This document shows positions 7,297 through 15,556 of a DNA stretch of 17,768 nucleotides, piece after piece (the first letter of the stretch is position 1; each line of letters starts with the position of its first letter). The translations under genes were made by a program, and so were the position numbers. Where the stretch lies: contig CAYRWA010000026.1 in the NCBI GenBank assembly GCA_964427915.1, positions 1 to 17,768 on the forward strand, read 5' to 3'. Under the pieces are notes generated by a model. That model searched no databases. It saw only the letters and a program-made list of their open reading frames with translations, and was not told the DNA's origin. The stretch comes from JAGLCW01 sp964427915 (GTDB lineage: Bacteria; Caldisericota; Caldisericia; UBA6126).

Positions 7297-7779
7297 CTAC
7301 AACTTATAGCCAATCGTGCGTAGTAGAATCTTTCGTTCTTTAATATCCTCTTCGGTTTCTATGCCTTTTGGTGAACTCCCGTCCACCACTCCAATAATAC
7401 CTTTTCCCTGTTTTGTCTCCACCAAGAGAACTTGGGTAGGATTCGCAGTAGCACAAAATATATGACACACTTCTGGTACATCTTTAATACGATGCAAGAC
7501 ACTGATTGGAAAGACGCCTTCAAGAAAAATAATGAAACTATGCCCTGCTCCAATCAACTCAGCATTGCGTTTAGCAAGCTCAATAAGGGCATCATCATTG
7601 CCGGAATGCCGTATATAACATTTGCCAGAAGCCTCACAAAATGCGATACCAAAACGTATTCCTAAACCACTTTGTATCAATGCTTCATGTAAATCTTCTA
7701 CCGTTTTAATAAAATGGGATTGTCCTAAAATGAAATTTAAGTCATCCGGTTTATGGATCTGTATCGCAGTAATTTCCAT
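7297..7779 (-). CDS. Adenosine-specific kinase (DUF355 family)
   Basis: A 160-residue cytoplasmic protein matching the DUF355/adenosine-specific kinase family (PF04008), named from an archaeal structure in which adenosine and AMP were bound. Family hallmarks by memory are GIAFCEASGKCYIRHSGND (about residues 43-61), the ATANPTQVLLVET segment near 110-122, and GKGIIGVVDGSSPKGIE near 125-141. Length is the family norm. The ATG overlaps the TAA of the upstream subtilase (TAATG), with GAAGGATGC as a likely ribosome binding site, so the kinase is translationally coupled to a secreted protease gene and is the last gene of the long minus-strand series. It converges with the M50-like gene, only nine bases apart. 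The pairing with a protease has no obvious metabolic logic. The family call is strong; the physiological reaction is uncertain because the family is poorly characterised. Confidence 0.88.
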   Translation of the reverse strand: MEITAIQIHKPDDLNFILGQSHFIKTVEDLHEALIQSGLGIRFGIAFCEASGKCYIRHSGNDDALIELAKRNAELIGAGHSFIIFLEGVFPISVLHRIKDVPEVCHIFCATANPTQVLLVETKQGKGIIGVVDGSSPKGIETEEDIKERKILLRTIGYKL

Positions 7780-10700
7780 TAAAGCATCCTTCGGTATTCC
7801 CTACCAAATATGATTAAGTCTTCTATGTCAATGCGTTCATCTTGGTTAAAATCACAATCTTTGTTGTAATTCTCATCACCTTTGGCAGTTAAATAATGAT
7901 CTTTGAAGATTCTCCAATCATACATATCAACTACTCTGTCATTGTTTAAATCGCAAAGAAGAAAATCATAATCTCTTGAAATTACAAAAGATCCGCCTCT
8001 ATAGCGAAGCCTTGCTTTGTCACCATTTGTATAGATCAGCTGGCAATTCAATAAGTCAATGCTCATTCTTCCAGAGTCCAAGGGTTTAAAGGACAAGCTT
8101 GAAATCTTGACATGTTTGCCGCTTATCCCTTCTTCTTGATCCTTTTTTGCATAGCGGTATAAGGATACTACCCCATAACCATCTTCTGAGTCATCAATGT
8201 CTTCTATTAGTTCCACATCGGCACCATCTGAACTAAAGAAACCACCGTCGAATGCCCCATCACACATCAATTTATCACCGTTATAGGAAAATTCATACTC
8301 TATACCAACCACATCATCTGCTTCTTCAAGCACTATATCGACGGAGAAATATTTTCCCGGAGATAGAACTTTCTGCACAGCAACGATAAGGTTTCCTGGC
8401 TCTGGGACGACTGATTTAACAACATTCATTTTTTGCTGTGAGGAATAGGACTCTTGATAATATTGAAGAGACCCGCCAGAATACTTCCAATTTGTGACAA
8501 GTATTTCAATATGATATTTCCCTTTGGCTAAGATATATTTTCCAGATGCATCTTTCCCATTCCATTGAAGTTGATAGTCTCCAATAAGGAGATTGGATAA
8601 AGTTGCAATCGTACCCCATTCTTCTCCATATTCATCCATGATTCTGATGGATATATTTCCATAATTGGAGTAAGCACAACCACCAGAAAATCCTTCCCAG
8701 TTTTGTTCAATTCCAGAATTAAGAGTAAATTGAATCAAAACATCTTCTGTTGTTTCTTCGTCGGTAAAGATTAATTCTTCTGGTGTAATCTGTATATCTG
8801 AAAGTGCTTCTACATTCGAGCTGGGGGAATCTCGATAAACAATGAATGGAATATGTTGGTCCCCTACATAAATGACTCCCTCATATCGAGGCCTAGACAT
8901 GGATGAATAATCACATTGAAAAGAAACTGAAATAGATTTTTTTTCATTTTGATTGAGGGATAGCTTCTCTACATTGATTGAAACATCAACTGGGCTTACT
9001 TCTCCTGGAAAAAGAAATAGTTCGTGTTGAATATCATATTGCATGGTTTTTTTCAATGCATTGGTAATAGTGATTTGTACAGGCTTTTGAGAATCACTTT
9101 GATGAGGAAGAATTTCATTTCGTTTTACTACCAAAGCAGAAGGAATTATGAATGCACTGGTTTCAACAGCTTTATCTATACGTGCCTGTCCAGCCCCCTG
9201 GAGAGTAAATGTAACGGGAAGGCCATTGGATTCATTATATAAAACATCTGCAGTGTTCATAAAAGCAGATTTTATTTGCTCGTTGGACCAATCTGGATGT
9301 ATATTTTTTAGGAGAGCTACTAAGCCCGCCATAACAGGAGATGCCATTGACGTTCCACTATTGGCAGCATATGAATTCTTTGGTACCGTGGACATTATAT
9401 TTGTTCCAGGAGTTGCAATCTCTGGCTTAAACCAACCATCTGATCCAGATCCTTGAGAACTAAAGGTAGACATAATCGAACCAACACCTTGGGAAAAATC
9501 AAGAGATACTTCATTGGCGTGATCCAATAGCCACTGTCCATCGGTATATGATATGAGGCAGGTTGGAATGAATGTAATATTTGATGGGTCTTCATCTTGC
9601 GTGGCTATAGCTGGTGCTATCAACTGTTCGCTCTTGTAATTATAGATGACAAGAGCGACTGCTCCGGCATTGCGTACATTGTCCATTTTTTCCCGAAATG
9701 TCATGTTGGAATTTTTAGGTCCTCGTTGCAATATGGCAATTTTACCACGGACGTCATCGGGTATTGTCTCTGGCTTTCCATATCCGCAATCTACTAAAGA
9801 AGTATCTGTAAGTTTGTTGGTAAAAGAGGGAGAATATTGTGCTAATTTCGCAGTAATTCTACGTTTTTCGCCATTTGCTGTAGCTGAAAAGCTAAGTTCG
9901 GAACGATCATCCGTTGCTGCAACGCTAAAGCATACATCGAGAGTGCTGGGGGAGCCAATAGCATATTTTTGTTTTTTGCCTCTGGATCCTTCATTGCTTG
10001 CTGCCACTACAACCATTACGCCTGTTTTGTTGGCATTTCTGATACTGTCAGCATAATACCCTGTAGATGTAGCAGGTTCGCCGCTCTCATGCCCAAGCGA
10101 CATGTTAATAACATCACATTTATCTTTTATGGATTGCTCAACAGCTTTCGTAATATTCTGGGTGTTGGCTCCAGGAGACGATGAAGAAAAAACTTTGTAG
10201 ATGTATAAAAATACATCAGGAGCAATCCCGATGTTAAATTTGTTATCAAGGGATTTCCCCCCAATGATTCCAGCTACATGTGTTCCATGCCCAACCCGAT
10301 CATTAAAATTCGAGTCATTGTCTCCGTAATCATAACCGCCTTTAACTCTCTTTTGGAAATCATCATGGGTGGTATCCAAGCCAGTATCAAGAACGCCTAC
10401 TTTTACACCTGAACCTTCCACACCCATGTTTTTAGCAATTCCCTTCCAGGCGTCTACTGCATGAGTTGTTTGAGCAGCTATATAGCGAGAAGGAAAAAAC
10501 CGTACTTCATTAGACCATATTTTGGAAACACCAGGATACTCAAGTACATGTTTAATGTCTGTACCCTTCACATCCAATGCAACAGAATTGGCAATAATTG
10601 TGCAATGATTGCCAGTATCCCGAAAACTAATTCCGTTTCTGTCCAGATAAGAAAGAAAAGACTCTTGTTGCGACAAAACACTTGGTTCAAAAGAATAATC

Positions 10701-10952
10701 GAGTATAAAATCTTGGTTCATATCATAAAAAGATGTCATTGTAACATGACGATCACTTTGTTCTACTACGCAAGGTTCTGATAGTTCCACAATAACAGGA
10801 ATTAAAGTGGTATCCTTCTGCTTTGATAGAACACTATCTTCAATAAATACATTGTGGGAATTTGACTTTCTATCAAAAGATCCTTGTACGGGATAGATAG
10901 AAACACCAATAAGACAGCAGGTTAAAAACAATAAAAATACAATCTTCTTCAT
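7779..10952 (-). CDS. Secreted subtilase with PA, cohesin-like and dockerin-like modules (paralog 1)
   Basis: A 1057-residue exported serine protease (S8). MKKIVFLLFLTCCLIG begins a signal peptide, followed by an I9-type propeptide (to about 150). The catalytic triad is complete: D189 (VLDTG), H222 (GHGTHVAG) and S535 (GTSMASP), with oxyanion Asn N320 (AASNEG). A PA domain (about 377-492) is inserted before the Ser. Beta-sandwich modules follow, including a WNGKDASGKY element typical of FlgD/Fn3-like repeats near 798-803. Residues about 848-992 resemble a cohesin, and the last 58 residues are a dockerin-like pair of Ca loops (DLNNDRVVDMYD and DFNQDERIDIED). No LPXTG or SLH anchor is present. 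The ATG at 10952 is chosen because AGGGTGG lies five bases upstream and the signal peptide starts there; an in-frame ATG at 10976 adds eight residues and overlaps the upstream stop. It follows its paralog by 10 bases and is coupled to the kinase gene. Confidence 0.93.
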   Translation of the reverse strand: MKKIVFLLFLTCCLIGVSIYPVQGSFDRKSNSHNVFIEDSVLSKQKDTTLIPVIVELSEPCVVEQSDRHVTMTSFYDMNQDFILDYSFEPSVLSQQESFLSYLDRNGISFRDTGNHCTIIANSVALDVKGTDIKHVLEYPGVSKIWSNEVRFFPSRYIAAQTTHAVDAWKGIAKNMGVEGSGVKVGVLDTGLDTTHDDFQKRVKGGYDYGDNDSNFNDRVGHGTHVAGIIGGKSLDNKFNIGIAPDVFLYIYKVFSSSSPGANTQNITKAVEQSIKDKCDVINMSLGHESGEPATSTGYYADSIRNANKTGVMVVVAASNEGSRGKKQKYAIGSPSTLDVCFSVAATDDRSELSFSATANGEKRRITAKLAQYSPSFTNKLTDTSLVDCGYGKPETIPDDVRGKIAILQRGPKNSNMTFREKMDNVRNAGAVALVIYNYKSEQLIAPAIATQDEDPSNITFIPTCLISYTDGQWLLDHANEVSLDFSQGVGSIMSTFSSQGSGSDGWFKPEIATPGTNIMSTVPKNSYAANSGTSMASPVMAGLVALLKNIHPDWSNEQIKSAFMNTADVLYNESNGLPVTFTLQGAGQARIDKAVETSAFIIPSALVVKRNEILPHQSDSQKPVQITITNALKKTMQYDIQHELFLFPGEVSPVDVSINVEKLSLNQNEKKSISVSFQCDYSSMSRPRYEGVIYVGDQHIPFIVYRDSPSSNVEALSDIQITPEELIFTDEETTEDVLIQFTLNSGIEQNWEGFSGGCAYSNYGNISIRIMDEYGEEWGTIATLSNLLIGDYQLQWNGKDASGKYILAKGKYHIEILVTNWKYSGGSLQYYQESYSSQQKMNVVKSVVPEPGNLIVAVQKVLSPGKYFSVDIVLEEADDVVGIEYEFSYNGDKLMCDGAFDGGFFSSDGADVELIEDIDDSEDGYGVVSLYRYAKKDQEEGISGKHVKISSLSFKPLDSGRMSIDLLNCQLIYTNGDKARLRYRGGSFVISRDYDFLLCDLNNDRVVDMYDWRIFKDHYLTAKGDENYNKDCDFNQDERIDIEDLIIFGREYRRML
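7782..7955 (-). other. Dockerin-like module of subtilase paralog 1
   Basis: This segment encodes the last 58 residues, with two EF-hand-like loops. Loop 1 is D-L-N-N-D-R-V-V-D-M-Y-D and loop 2 is D-F-N-Q-D-E-R-I-D-I-E-D; positions 1, 3, 5, 9 and 12 carry Ca-liganding Asp/Asn as in type I dockerins. A cysteine immediately precedes each loop, 33 residues apart. The Gly usual at loop position 6 is Arg or Glu. Dockerins normally bind cohesin modules; the partner here is unknown. Confidence 0.75.
7977..8411 (-). other. Cohesin-like module of subtilase paralog 1
   Basis: About 145 residues between the beta-sandwich region and the dockerin-like tail. The pattern fits a cohesin/carbohydrate-binding-module fold: PGKYFSVDIVLEEADDVVGIEYEFSYNGDKL at the start in its key features (V-D-I-V-L, a G-I-E-Y-E-F strand, then a Y-N-G-D-K-L turn), and a late KISSLSFKPLDSG strand. 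Sequence similarity among cohesins is low, so this is a fold-level inference. Confidence 0.5.
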
Positions 10953-10964
10953 ACATACCACCCT
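10953..10964 (-). promoter_or_regulatory. Ribosome binding site deciding the start of subtilase paralog 1
   Basis: On the minus strand AGGGTGG (10958-10964) overlaps the TAG stop of the upstream paralog (10963-10965) and sits five bases before ATG 10952. This supports re-initiation after the first protease and favours the shorter start. Confidence 0.65.
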
Positions 10965-13900
10965 AGTTTTCAACATATTCTAAACTTAATATCATAAGGT
11001 CATCTAATTGAATTCTGTGATCCTGATTAAAATCGCAGACCTCATTGTATCTTTGATCGCCATATTGACTATCAAAATACTTTTGAAACTCGATAAAATC
11101 ATACTTATCTACAACACGGTCACTATTTAGATCGCACAAAAGATAATTCGATCGACGAGTACCTTTTACTTCCGGATAGAAAGCTTTCAATCGACCCGAT
11201 TCTTGGCTTGATGAAAAAAGAAAACCATCTTTAAAGTCAAACAGAAGTGGTTTACCACTTTCTTTTATTGAAAATTCCAAAGAAAGGATTTGTAGATAGT
11301 CTCCCGTCCAGTTTTCATCTTTTTGTATAAGAGTGCATTGTAAGATACCATGATCAATATCGTGGTCAATTACAAATTCATCTGTTTCACAAGGAGTAAT
11401 GTCTTTTCCATAAGTAACACGTTCGAAATCAAGAGCTTGTGGATCATATCGATACGTAAAACGAACTCCGTTAACATCCTGTATCTTTTCTAAAATGAAA
11501 CCCATATGAAGAGGTTCATCAATATGATAAAGCCTTTTAGCTGATATAATTACATTCTCCGGCAGTGGAACAGGGGAGTTTTCAATAATGAATTTTACAT
11601 TTTCCATATCTTTGTCCATAGAGTTGTAAGAGGTTTCTCGAACCAATTCTCCATTTTTATAGACAAAACCATCAATCGTAATTTTTAGATAATAGTCGCC
11701 ATCAAACAACACATAACTCCCATTTTTAGTTCTACCAGACCATTCAAAATAATAGTAGTCGCCTGCAAGTAACGATGATGGGGTATCAATTAATGCCCAT
11801 TCTTGCCCCGATTCATCCACAAGCGAAACCATAACATTGGCAAAATTATTGTAATTTGTCTCGCCTTCAATGCTTTGTTCTGTACCTGAATGCAGATAAA
11901 ACCCAATTTGTAAAGGGTCTGTATTTTCAGAGGAATAATCCCATTCTTTGGGTTCTATGAGAATATTAGAGATGGGGGCTTCAATGGTTGTAATTCCATC
12001 TGGATAAACAATGAAAGGGATATGAAGATGTTGTTGTTCGGTTTCTTCTGGAACAAGCCAAATCAAACCATCATAGTGGTCTCTTGGGGCGTTGTCTTCC
12101 ATATCAAAAGTAATAGTAAAATCTTCCTGTTCGCCTGATTCTAAGGTAATCAACTCTTTATCAAAATCACACTCAAATGGAATGTTTTCCTCTGGCATAA
12201 GGGTAAACATTTCTGTTGATAAGCGAAAAGTAATAGGACTTTGGGAATTGCTGGTAACAGAAAACGTAAGAGGTTTATCACCAGTAATTCCATGAGGTTG
12301 AACAATGGTAGGTTGCACAACAAACGCTTGAGGTTCAATAAAAGCTGGTGTATGTAGTGCATTTTCCAACCTTACTTCTCCAGCACCCTGCATTGATAAT
12401 GCAATGGGGTGATCTGTAAGAGGATTCACCAACACTTCGGCAGTATTCATGAAAGCAGATTTAATCTGTATTAAATTCCAGTCTGGATGGGCTTCTTTCA
12501 ATAATGCACTCAGACCGCTGACAACGGGCGCTGACATGGATGTCCCCCCGGCTTTCCCATAAGAATTTTTGGGGAAACATGACAAAATAGCAGTTCCTGG
12601 AGCTGTAACTTCTGGTTTGAAAAATCCGTCCACAGTTGGTCCAGAAGAAGAAAAGGTAGCAATTGTCATTTGGCGCCCTTCTTTTAACGTCATTTGTAGT
12701 GGATCTTCCCAATGATCCAAAAGCCATTGTCCATCAGTTTTAGCTACCATGCAAACAGGAATTGTATCAATATCCTCTGGATTCTCGTTACCGGTTACTA
12801 GTGCTGGGGTAATTAAACCAGCACTGTGGTTGTATAAAATGACTGCAACAGCACCCTGGTCCATTGCATTCTCCATTTTTTCTCGGAATGTCATACTGCC
12901 TCGTTTAATTAAAGCAATATTTCCTTCAACACTCGGGGGAATATCTTCTTTTTTTCCCAATCCACAGGGGATAATTTGTTGCTGGAGAATCTTATTTGTG
13001 AAGGGATCAGAATGTGGGGACAATGTAAAGTCAATGCTTCTTTTTGTTGCATCTGTAGAAACAAGGAAAGTTTCAAATGGTCGATCGTTCGAAGCAGCAA
13101 CGCTAAGAAACTCAAATGTACTAGCAGGCGAACCCGTTGAAAAGTTTAGTTTTCTTCCTCTAGTACCATCATTCCCCGCAGAAGCTACAACAAAAAAAGC
13201 TCCGCTTTCAATAGCTTCTTTAACATTCTCGGTTAGGGAAGAGTAATAAGAACTGCCCTTTGCAGAACCTCCACTATGTCCTAATGACATATTAATGATA
13301 TCACATTGATCGGTAAAGGCTCGATCAATAGCAGCCAAAATATTCCTGGCTCCTGATTTCTCTTTGGAAAAAACTTTGTATATGCAAAATTCTACCTGCG
13401 GGGCCATCCCTAGGGTATCACTATGAATCCAGGAATTACCGCCGACAATGCCTGCCACGTGGGTTCCATGACCATATCCATGCATACCAACAGGTAGATC
13501 GTCATGCCAATCAGAATCACCATCGGCAAAATCTTCTCCTGCAAATACACGGGATTGTTTTACATATCCATTTTCATCCTCAATATTTGCATCCGCCAGA
13601 GTGGAACTAAAATCTTGGTGAAATCGGTCTAAACCGGAATCCATAATTCCAACGCGAATACTCTCACCCTTATACTCGAGTGTATCCCATACTTGCTGAA
13701 CTTGCGTTGTAACTGCAGCAATAGATCGTTCTGGATAATATTCTATACGATTGTCATACACATATTTGACACCGGGATTTTTTATTATGTGCTCAATATC
13801 TGTCCCTCTAACGTCTGCAATTATTGCATTCATAACATGGAAAACCTGTTGATCTACATACAAGCCAACACCTTGTTTTTGCCATTTCCCAAGAAGATGA

Positions 13901-14172
13901 TGTTGGTAAGAAGACAAATCTGCTTCATATTTTGCTTGTACTTCTTCTTGTGTGTAGAAAAAACTAAATATATGAAATGAATCACGGATATATCGATAAG
14001 AACAAGGCTTGTTAAATTCTATGACTACGGGAATTAATCTTGTTGTAGTACAAACATCCATGTAAAATGAGGGACTAATTTTTTCAGTATTACCCTTAAC
14101 TGTACTAGGAAAAATACCAGATAAAAAAACAAAAACAGTTAAAACCATAACAACTATGGTTTGCTTCTTCAT
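10963..14172 (-). CDS. Secreted subtilase with PA, cohesin-like and dockerin-like modules (paralog 2)
   Basis: A 1069-residue exported S8 protease collinear with the neighbouring subtilase. A signal peptide (MKKQTIVVMVLTVFVFLSGI to about residue 27) precedes an I9-type propeptide. Triad: D178 (IMDSG, Ser replacing the common Thr after Asp), H235 (GHGTHVAG) and S545 (GTSMSAP), with N334 (SAGND). The PA insertion spans about 390-500. Beta-sandwich modules follow, then a cohesin-like module (about 866-1005) and a dockerin-like tail (DLNSDRVVDKYD and DFNQDHRIQLDD). Between D178 and H235 it carries an acidic insertion of about 25 residues that the paralog lacks. The ATG at 14172 is preceded by AAGGAG with a seven-base spacer. 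It is 71 bases downstream of holB, the largest gap in the minus-strand series, so it may also have its own promoter, though I found no convincing boxes. Likely substrates are extracellular proteins, as for other large PA-containing subtilases. Confidence 0.93.
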   Translation of the reverse strand: MKKQTIVVMVLTVFVFLSGIFPSTVKGNTEKISPSFYMDVCTTTRLIPVVIEFNKPCSYRYIRDSFHIFSFFYTQEEVQAKYEADLSSYQHHLLGKWQKQGVGLYVDQQVFHVMNAIIADVRGTDIEHIIKNPGVKYVYDNRIEYYPERSIAAVTTQVQQVWDTLEYKGESIRVGIMDSGLDRFHQDFSSTLADANIEDENGYVKQSRVFAGEDFADGDSDWHDDLPVGMHGYGHGTHVAGIVGGNSWIHSDTLGMAPQVEFCIYKVFSKEKSGARNILAAIDRAFTDQCDIINMSLGHSGGSAKGSSYYSSLTENVKEAIESGAFFVVASAGNDGTRGRKLNFSTGSPASTFEFLSVAASNDRPFETFLVSTDATKRSIDFTLSPHSDPFTNKILQQQIIPCGLGKKEDIPPSVEGNIALIKRGSMTFREKMENAMDQGAVAVILYNHSAGLITPALVTGNENPEDIDTIPVCMVAKTDGQWLLDHWEDPLQMTLKEGRQMTIATFSSSGPTVDGFFKPEVTAPGTAILSCFPKNSYGKAGGTSMSAPVVSGLSALLKEAHPDWNLIQIKSAFMNTAEVLVNPLTDHPIALSMQGAGEVRLENALHTPAFIEPQAFVVQPTIVQPHGITGDKPLTFSVTSNSQSPITFRLSTEMFTLMPEENIPFECDFDKELITLESGEQEDFTITFDMEDNAPRDHYDGLIWLVPEETEQQHLHIPFIVYPDGITTIEAPISNILIEPKEWDYSSENTDPLQIGFYLHSGTEQSIEGETNYNNFANVMVSLVDESGQEWALIDTPSSLLAGDYYYFEWSGRTKNGSYVLFDGDYYLKITIDGFVYKNGELVRETSYNSMDKDMENVKFIIENSPVPLPENVIISAKRLYHIDEPLHMGFILEKIQDVNGVRFTYRYDPQALDFERVTYGKDITPCETDEFVIDHDIDHGILQCTLIQKDENWTGDYLQILSLEFSIKESGKPLLFDFKDGFLFSSSQESGRLKAFYPEVKGTRRSNYLLCDLNSDRVVDKYDFIEFQKYFDSQYGDQRYNEVCDFNQDHRIQLDDLMILSLEYVEN
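10966..11136 (-). other. Dockerin-like module of subtilase paralog 2
   Basis: The last 57 residues hold two Ca-binding loops, D-L-N-S-D-R-V-V-D-K-Y-D and D-F-N-Q-D-H-R-I-Q-L-D-D. Position 9 of the second loop is Gln instead of Asp. Cysteines C1013 and C1046 precede the loops with the same 33-residue spacing as in the other paralog, and about half of the positions are identical between the two tails. Confidence 0.72.
11158..11577 (-). other. Cohesin-like module of subtilase paralog 2
   Basis: About 140 residues occupying the same place as the cohesin-like module of the other subtilase. Shared landmarks are a first strand after a PVPLPENV linker, the pattern V-N-G-V-R-F-T-Y-R-Y-D-P, which resembles the cohesin V-x-G-x-x-F-x-L-x-Y-D-P motif closely, and a late LQILSLEFSIKESG strand. 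The YDP match makes this the more convincing of the two. Confidence 0.58.
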
Positions 14173-14243
14173 TATTGGCTCCTTTTTTTTAAAAGAGTTT
14201 ACATAACAGTATACTGATTAATACGAGCAAATGTTACAGTTTT
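14173..14243. other. 71-base gap between holB and subtilase paralog 2
   Basis: This A+T-rich gap contains the AAGGAG ribosome binding site of the downstream subtilase. Just at the holB stop, GTTTTC and GAAAAC flank TTA (a six-pair, A+T-rich stem) without a T-run. TATACT and TTATGT are possible -10 elements on the minus strand but no well-spaced -35 box is seen. A separate promoter for the proteases is possible but not shown. Confidence 0.3.
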
Positions 14244-15227
14244 CTAAGAAAACAATGACTTTTTACAGTCCATAATGATTTTCAACAGTAGCTTGTTCAC
14301 GAGAATACCAGAAGAATCTGTCATTTGTTCACATTGTAACAATATTTCTTGCAACTCTAGAATAGTAGGCAAGGAAAAAGACTCTCCAATAGTTTGGATG
14401 AGTTGAATCTGGTCTTTATTTTTCACTTGATCTTCTCGATGTAAATTGAAACGAATAGCATCCTCTAAGATTGATTGGGATTCAAAAATAAAATCATACA
14501 ATTCTTTTTTTTCCATTTTTTTTGGGAATGTAGGAATTGCATCCTCTTCCAAAACAATAGTTCCAAACTTAGAGCAATATTCAACTCTCTTAGAAAAGTA
14601 CTCCTCGTGGCACAGCTTAAAAGCTCTATGCGCATTGCCATTAGCTAAAAAGGAAAGGAGTTCTCTTTTTTGAGAATCTTCTTCAAGGCCGGACTCCTCC
14701 AAAATAGACTTCATCTCCCCGTCCGAATAAGGTAGAAAACGAAACAACACGGAGCGAGATCGAATTGTGCTTAAAATCTTATCAGGCATGCTTGTTTCTA
14801 AAATAAAGCAAGTAGATGCACTAGGCTCTTCCAACATTTTTAGAAGGGCGTTTGATGCCTCTATGGTTAAGCCATCTGCACCGTATAGAACAAGCAGCTT
14901 TTTATTGCTATATACGGGGTGTAATAAAGCATCCTGCTGCAAGTCTCGTATTTGCTGTATTTTAATGGGGTTTTTCTGCAGATTGCATTCTATGAAGTCC
15001 GGGATCATTCCCGTGAGAAAGCTTTTGCAACTTGAGCATTGACCACATGCAACACCTGTATTTGTCATGCATAAAAAATCCTTGGCAAATGCTTTTAAAA
15101 AATAACTCTTCCCTGATCCGGGGGGTCCCGCAAACAACAGTGTATTGGTCTGAGGATTCCCCTGAAGATAATGAATCAAGGATTCTTTGAGCGCATGATG
15201 TCCAATAGTAATTTGATGAAGACTCAT
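14244..15227 (-). CDS. holB: DNA polymerase III delta' subunit (clamp loader)
   Basis: A 327-residue AAA+ protein, part of the clamp-loader complex that opens and loads the sliding clamp during replication. Walker A is GPPGSGKS at 34-41. The zinc module has C53, C61, C64 and C67 (CGQCSSC). The Walker-B-like region reads LLVLYGADGLTIEASNALLKMLEEP, with the family landmarks N-A-L-L-K and L-E-E-P. The sensor segment has IRSRS, with Ser where clamp-loader ATPases often have the SRC arginine-finger Cys. Its start overlaps the PstA stop by one base (TAATG). The tmk-pstA-holB order is a well-known Firmicutes arrangement, which supports the call. In many relatives a ricT (yaaT) gene follows; here two subtilases follow instead. 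Confidence 0.93.
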   Translation of the reverse strand: MSLHQITIGHHALKESLIHYLQGNPQTNTLLFAGPPGSGKSYFLKAFAKDFLCMTNTGVACGQCSSCKSFLTGMIPDFIECNLQKNPIKIQQIRDLQQDALLHPVYSNKKLLVLYGADGLTIEASNALLKMLEEPSASTCFILETSMPDKILSTIRSRSVLFRFLPYSDGEMKSILEESGLEEDSQKRELLSFLANGNAHRAFKLCHEEYFSKRVEYCSKFGTIVLEEDAIPTFPKKMEKKELYDFIFESQSILEDAIRFNLHREDQVKNKDQIQLIQTIGESFSLPTILELQEILLQCEQMTDSSGILVNKLLLKIIMDCKKSLFS

Positions 15228-15556
15228 TAGTACTTCTTGTAGTCCTCCATGTTGATGATAAACACTTGAGCTCCCCCAACCGTTACTTTTACCGGAAGAG
15301 TATATCCTGGACTTCCTTCCAACATGTTTAATGGAACATTTTCAACAAATCTTTGTCTGCTTTTACAGTTGTTTTTTATAATATCCAAGTATTTATCCAA
15401 ACACTTCGTCTCAACAGCAGATAAAAGAATGGTATTGTGAACCTCTAGAAAACCGCCCATACTTCTTAGTTTTGTAACTTTAAACCCTTCATTAAGAAGG
15501 ATATCTACTACACTTTTTGTATCTTCTTCTTGAATGACAGATATAACAAATTTCAT
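15227..15556 (-). CDS. pstA: Cyclic-di-AMP receptor PstA/DarA (DUF970, YaaQ)
   Basis: A 109-residue PII-like protein that binds cyclic di-AMP as a trimer; its downstream targets are still unclear. The sequence lines up without gaps, from memory, with the staphylococcal protein: T28, F36-L37 and N41 around the SMGGFL..HNT loop and VGGAQVFI near the C-terminus are all in place, so ligand binding is likely kept. Differences are M33, E38, H40 and I43 in that loop, where relatives commonly read TTGGFLRAGNTT. It overlaps tmk by four bases (ATGA), with GGAGG at the end of tmk as ribosome binding site, and overlaps holB by one base, so the three are tightly coupled. This is a cytoplasmic signalling protein. 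Confidence 0.93.
   Translation of the reverse strand: MKFVISVIQEEDTKSVVDILLNEGFKVTKLRSMGGFLEVHNTILLSAVETKCLDKYLDIIKNNCKSRQRFVENVPLNMLEGSPGYTLPVKVTVGGAQVFIINMEDYKKY

Noticed and set aside
12749..13246. 165-residue open frame on the plus strand inside subtilase paralog 2
   Set aside because: It is antisense to the conserved catalytic and PA region, has no ribosome binding site and resembles no protein. A similar antisense frame exists in the paralog (9646-10056), as expected from shared codon patterns.
7779..14172. A cellulosome locus, suggested by the dockerin-like tails
   Set aside because: There is no glycoside hydrolase, carbohydrate-binding scaffoldin or anchoring SLH domain in the window. 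The dockerin-like modules are on proteases only.
15227..15556. Loss of cyclic-di-AMP binding in PstA because its loop differs from the usual TTGGFLRAGNTT
   Set aside because: The contact residues I can recall (T28, F36, L37, N41) are kept in a gapless alignment. The changed positions are not known to me as essential ligands.
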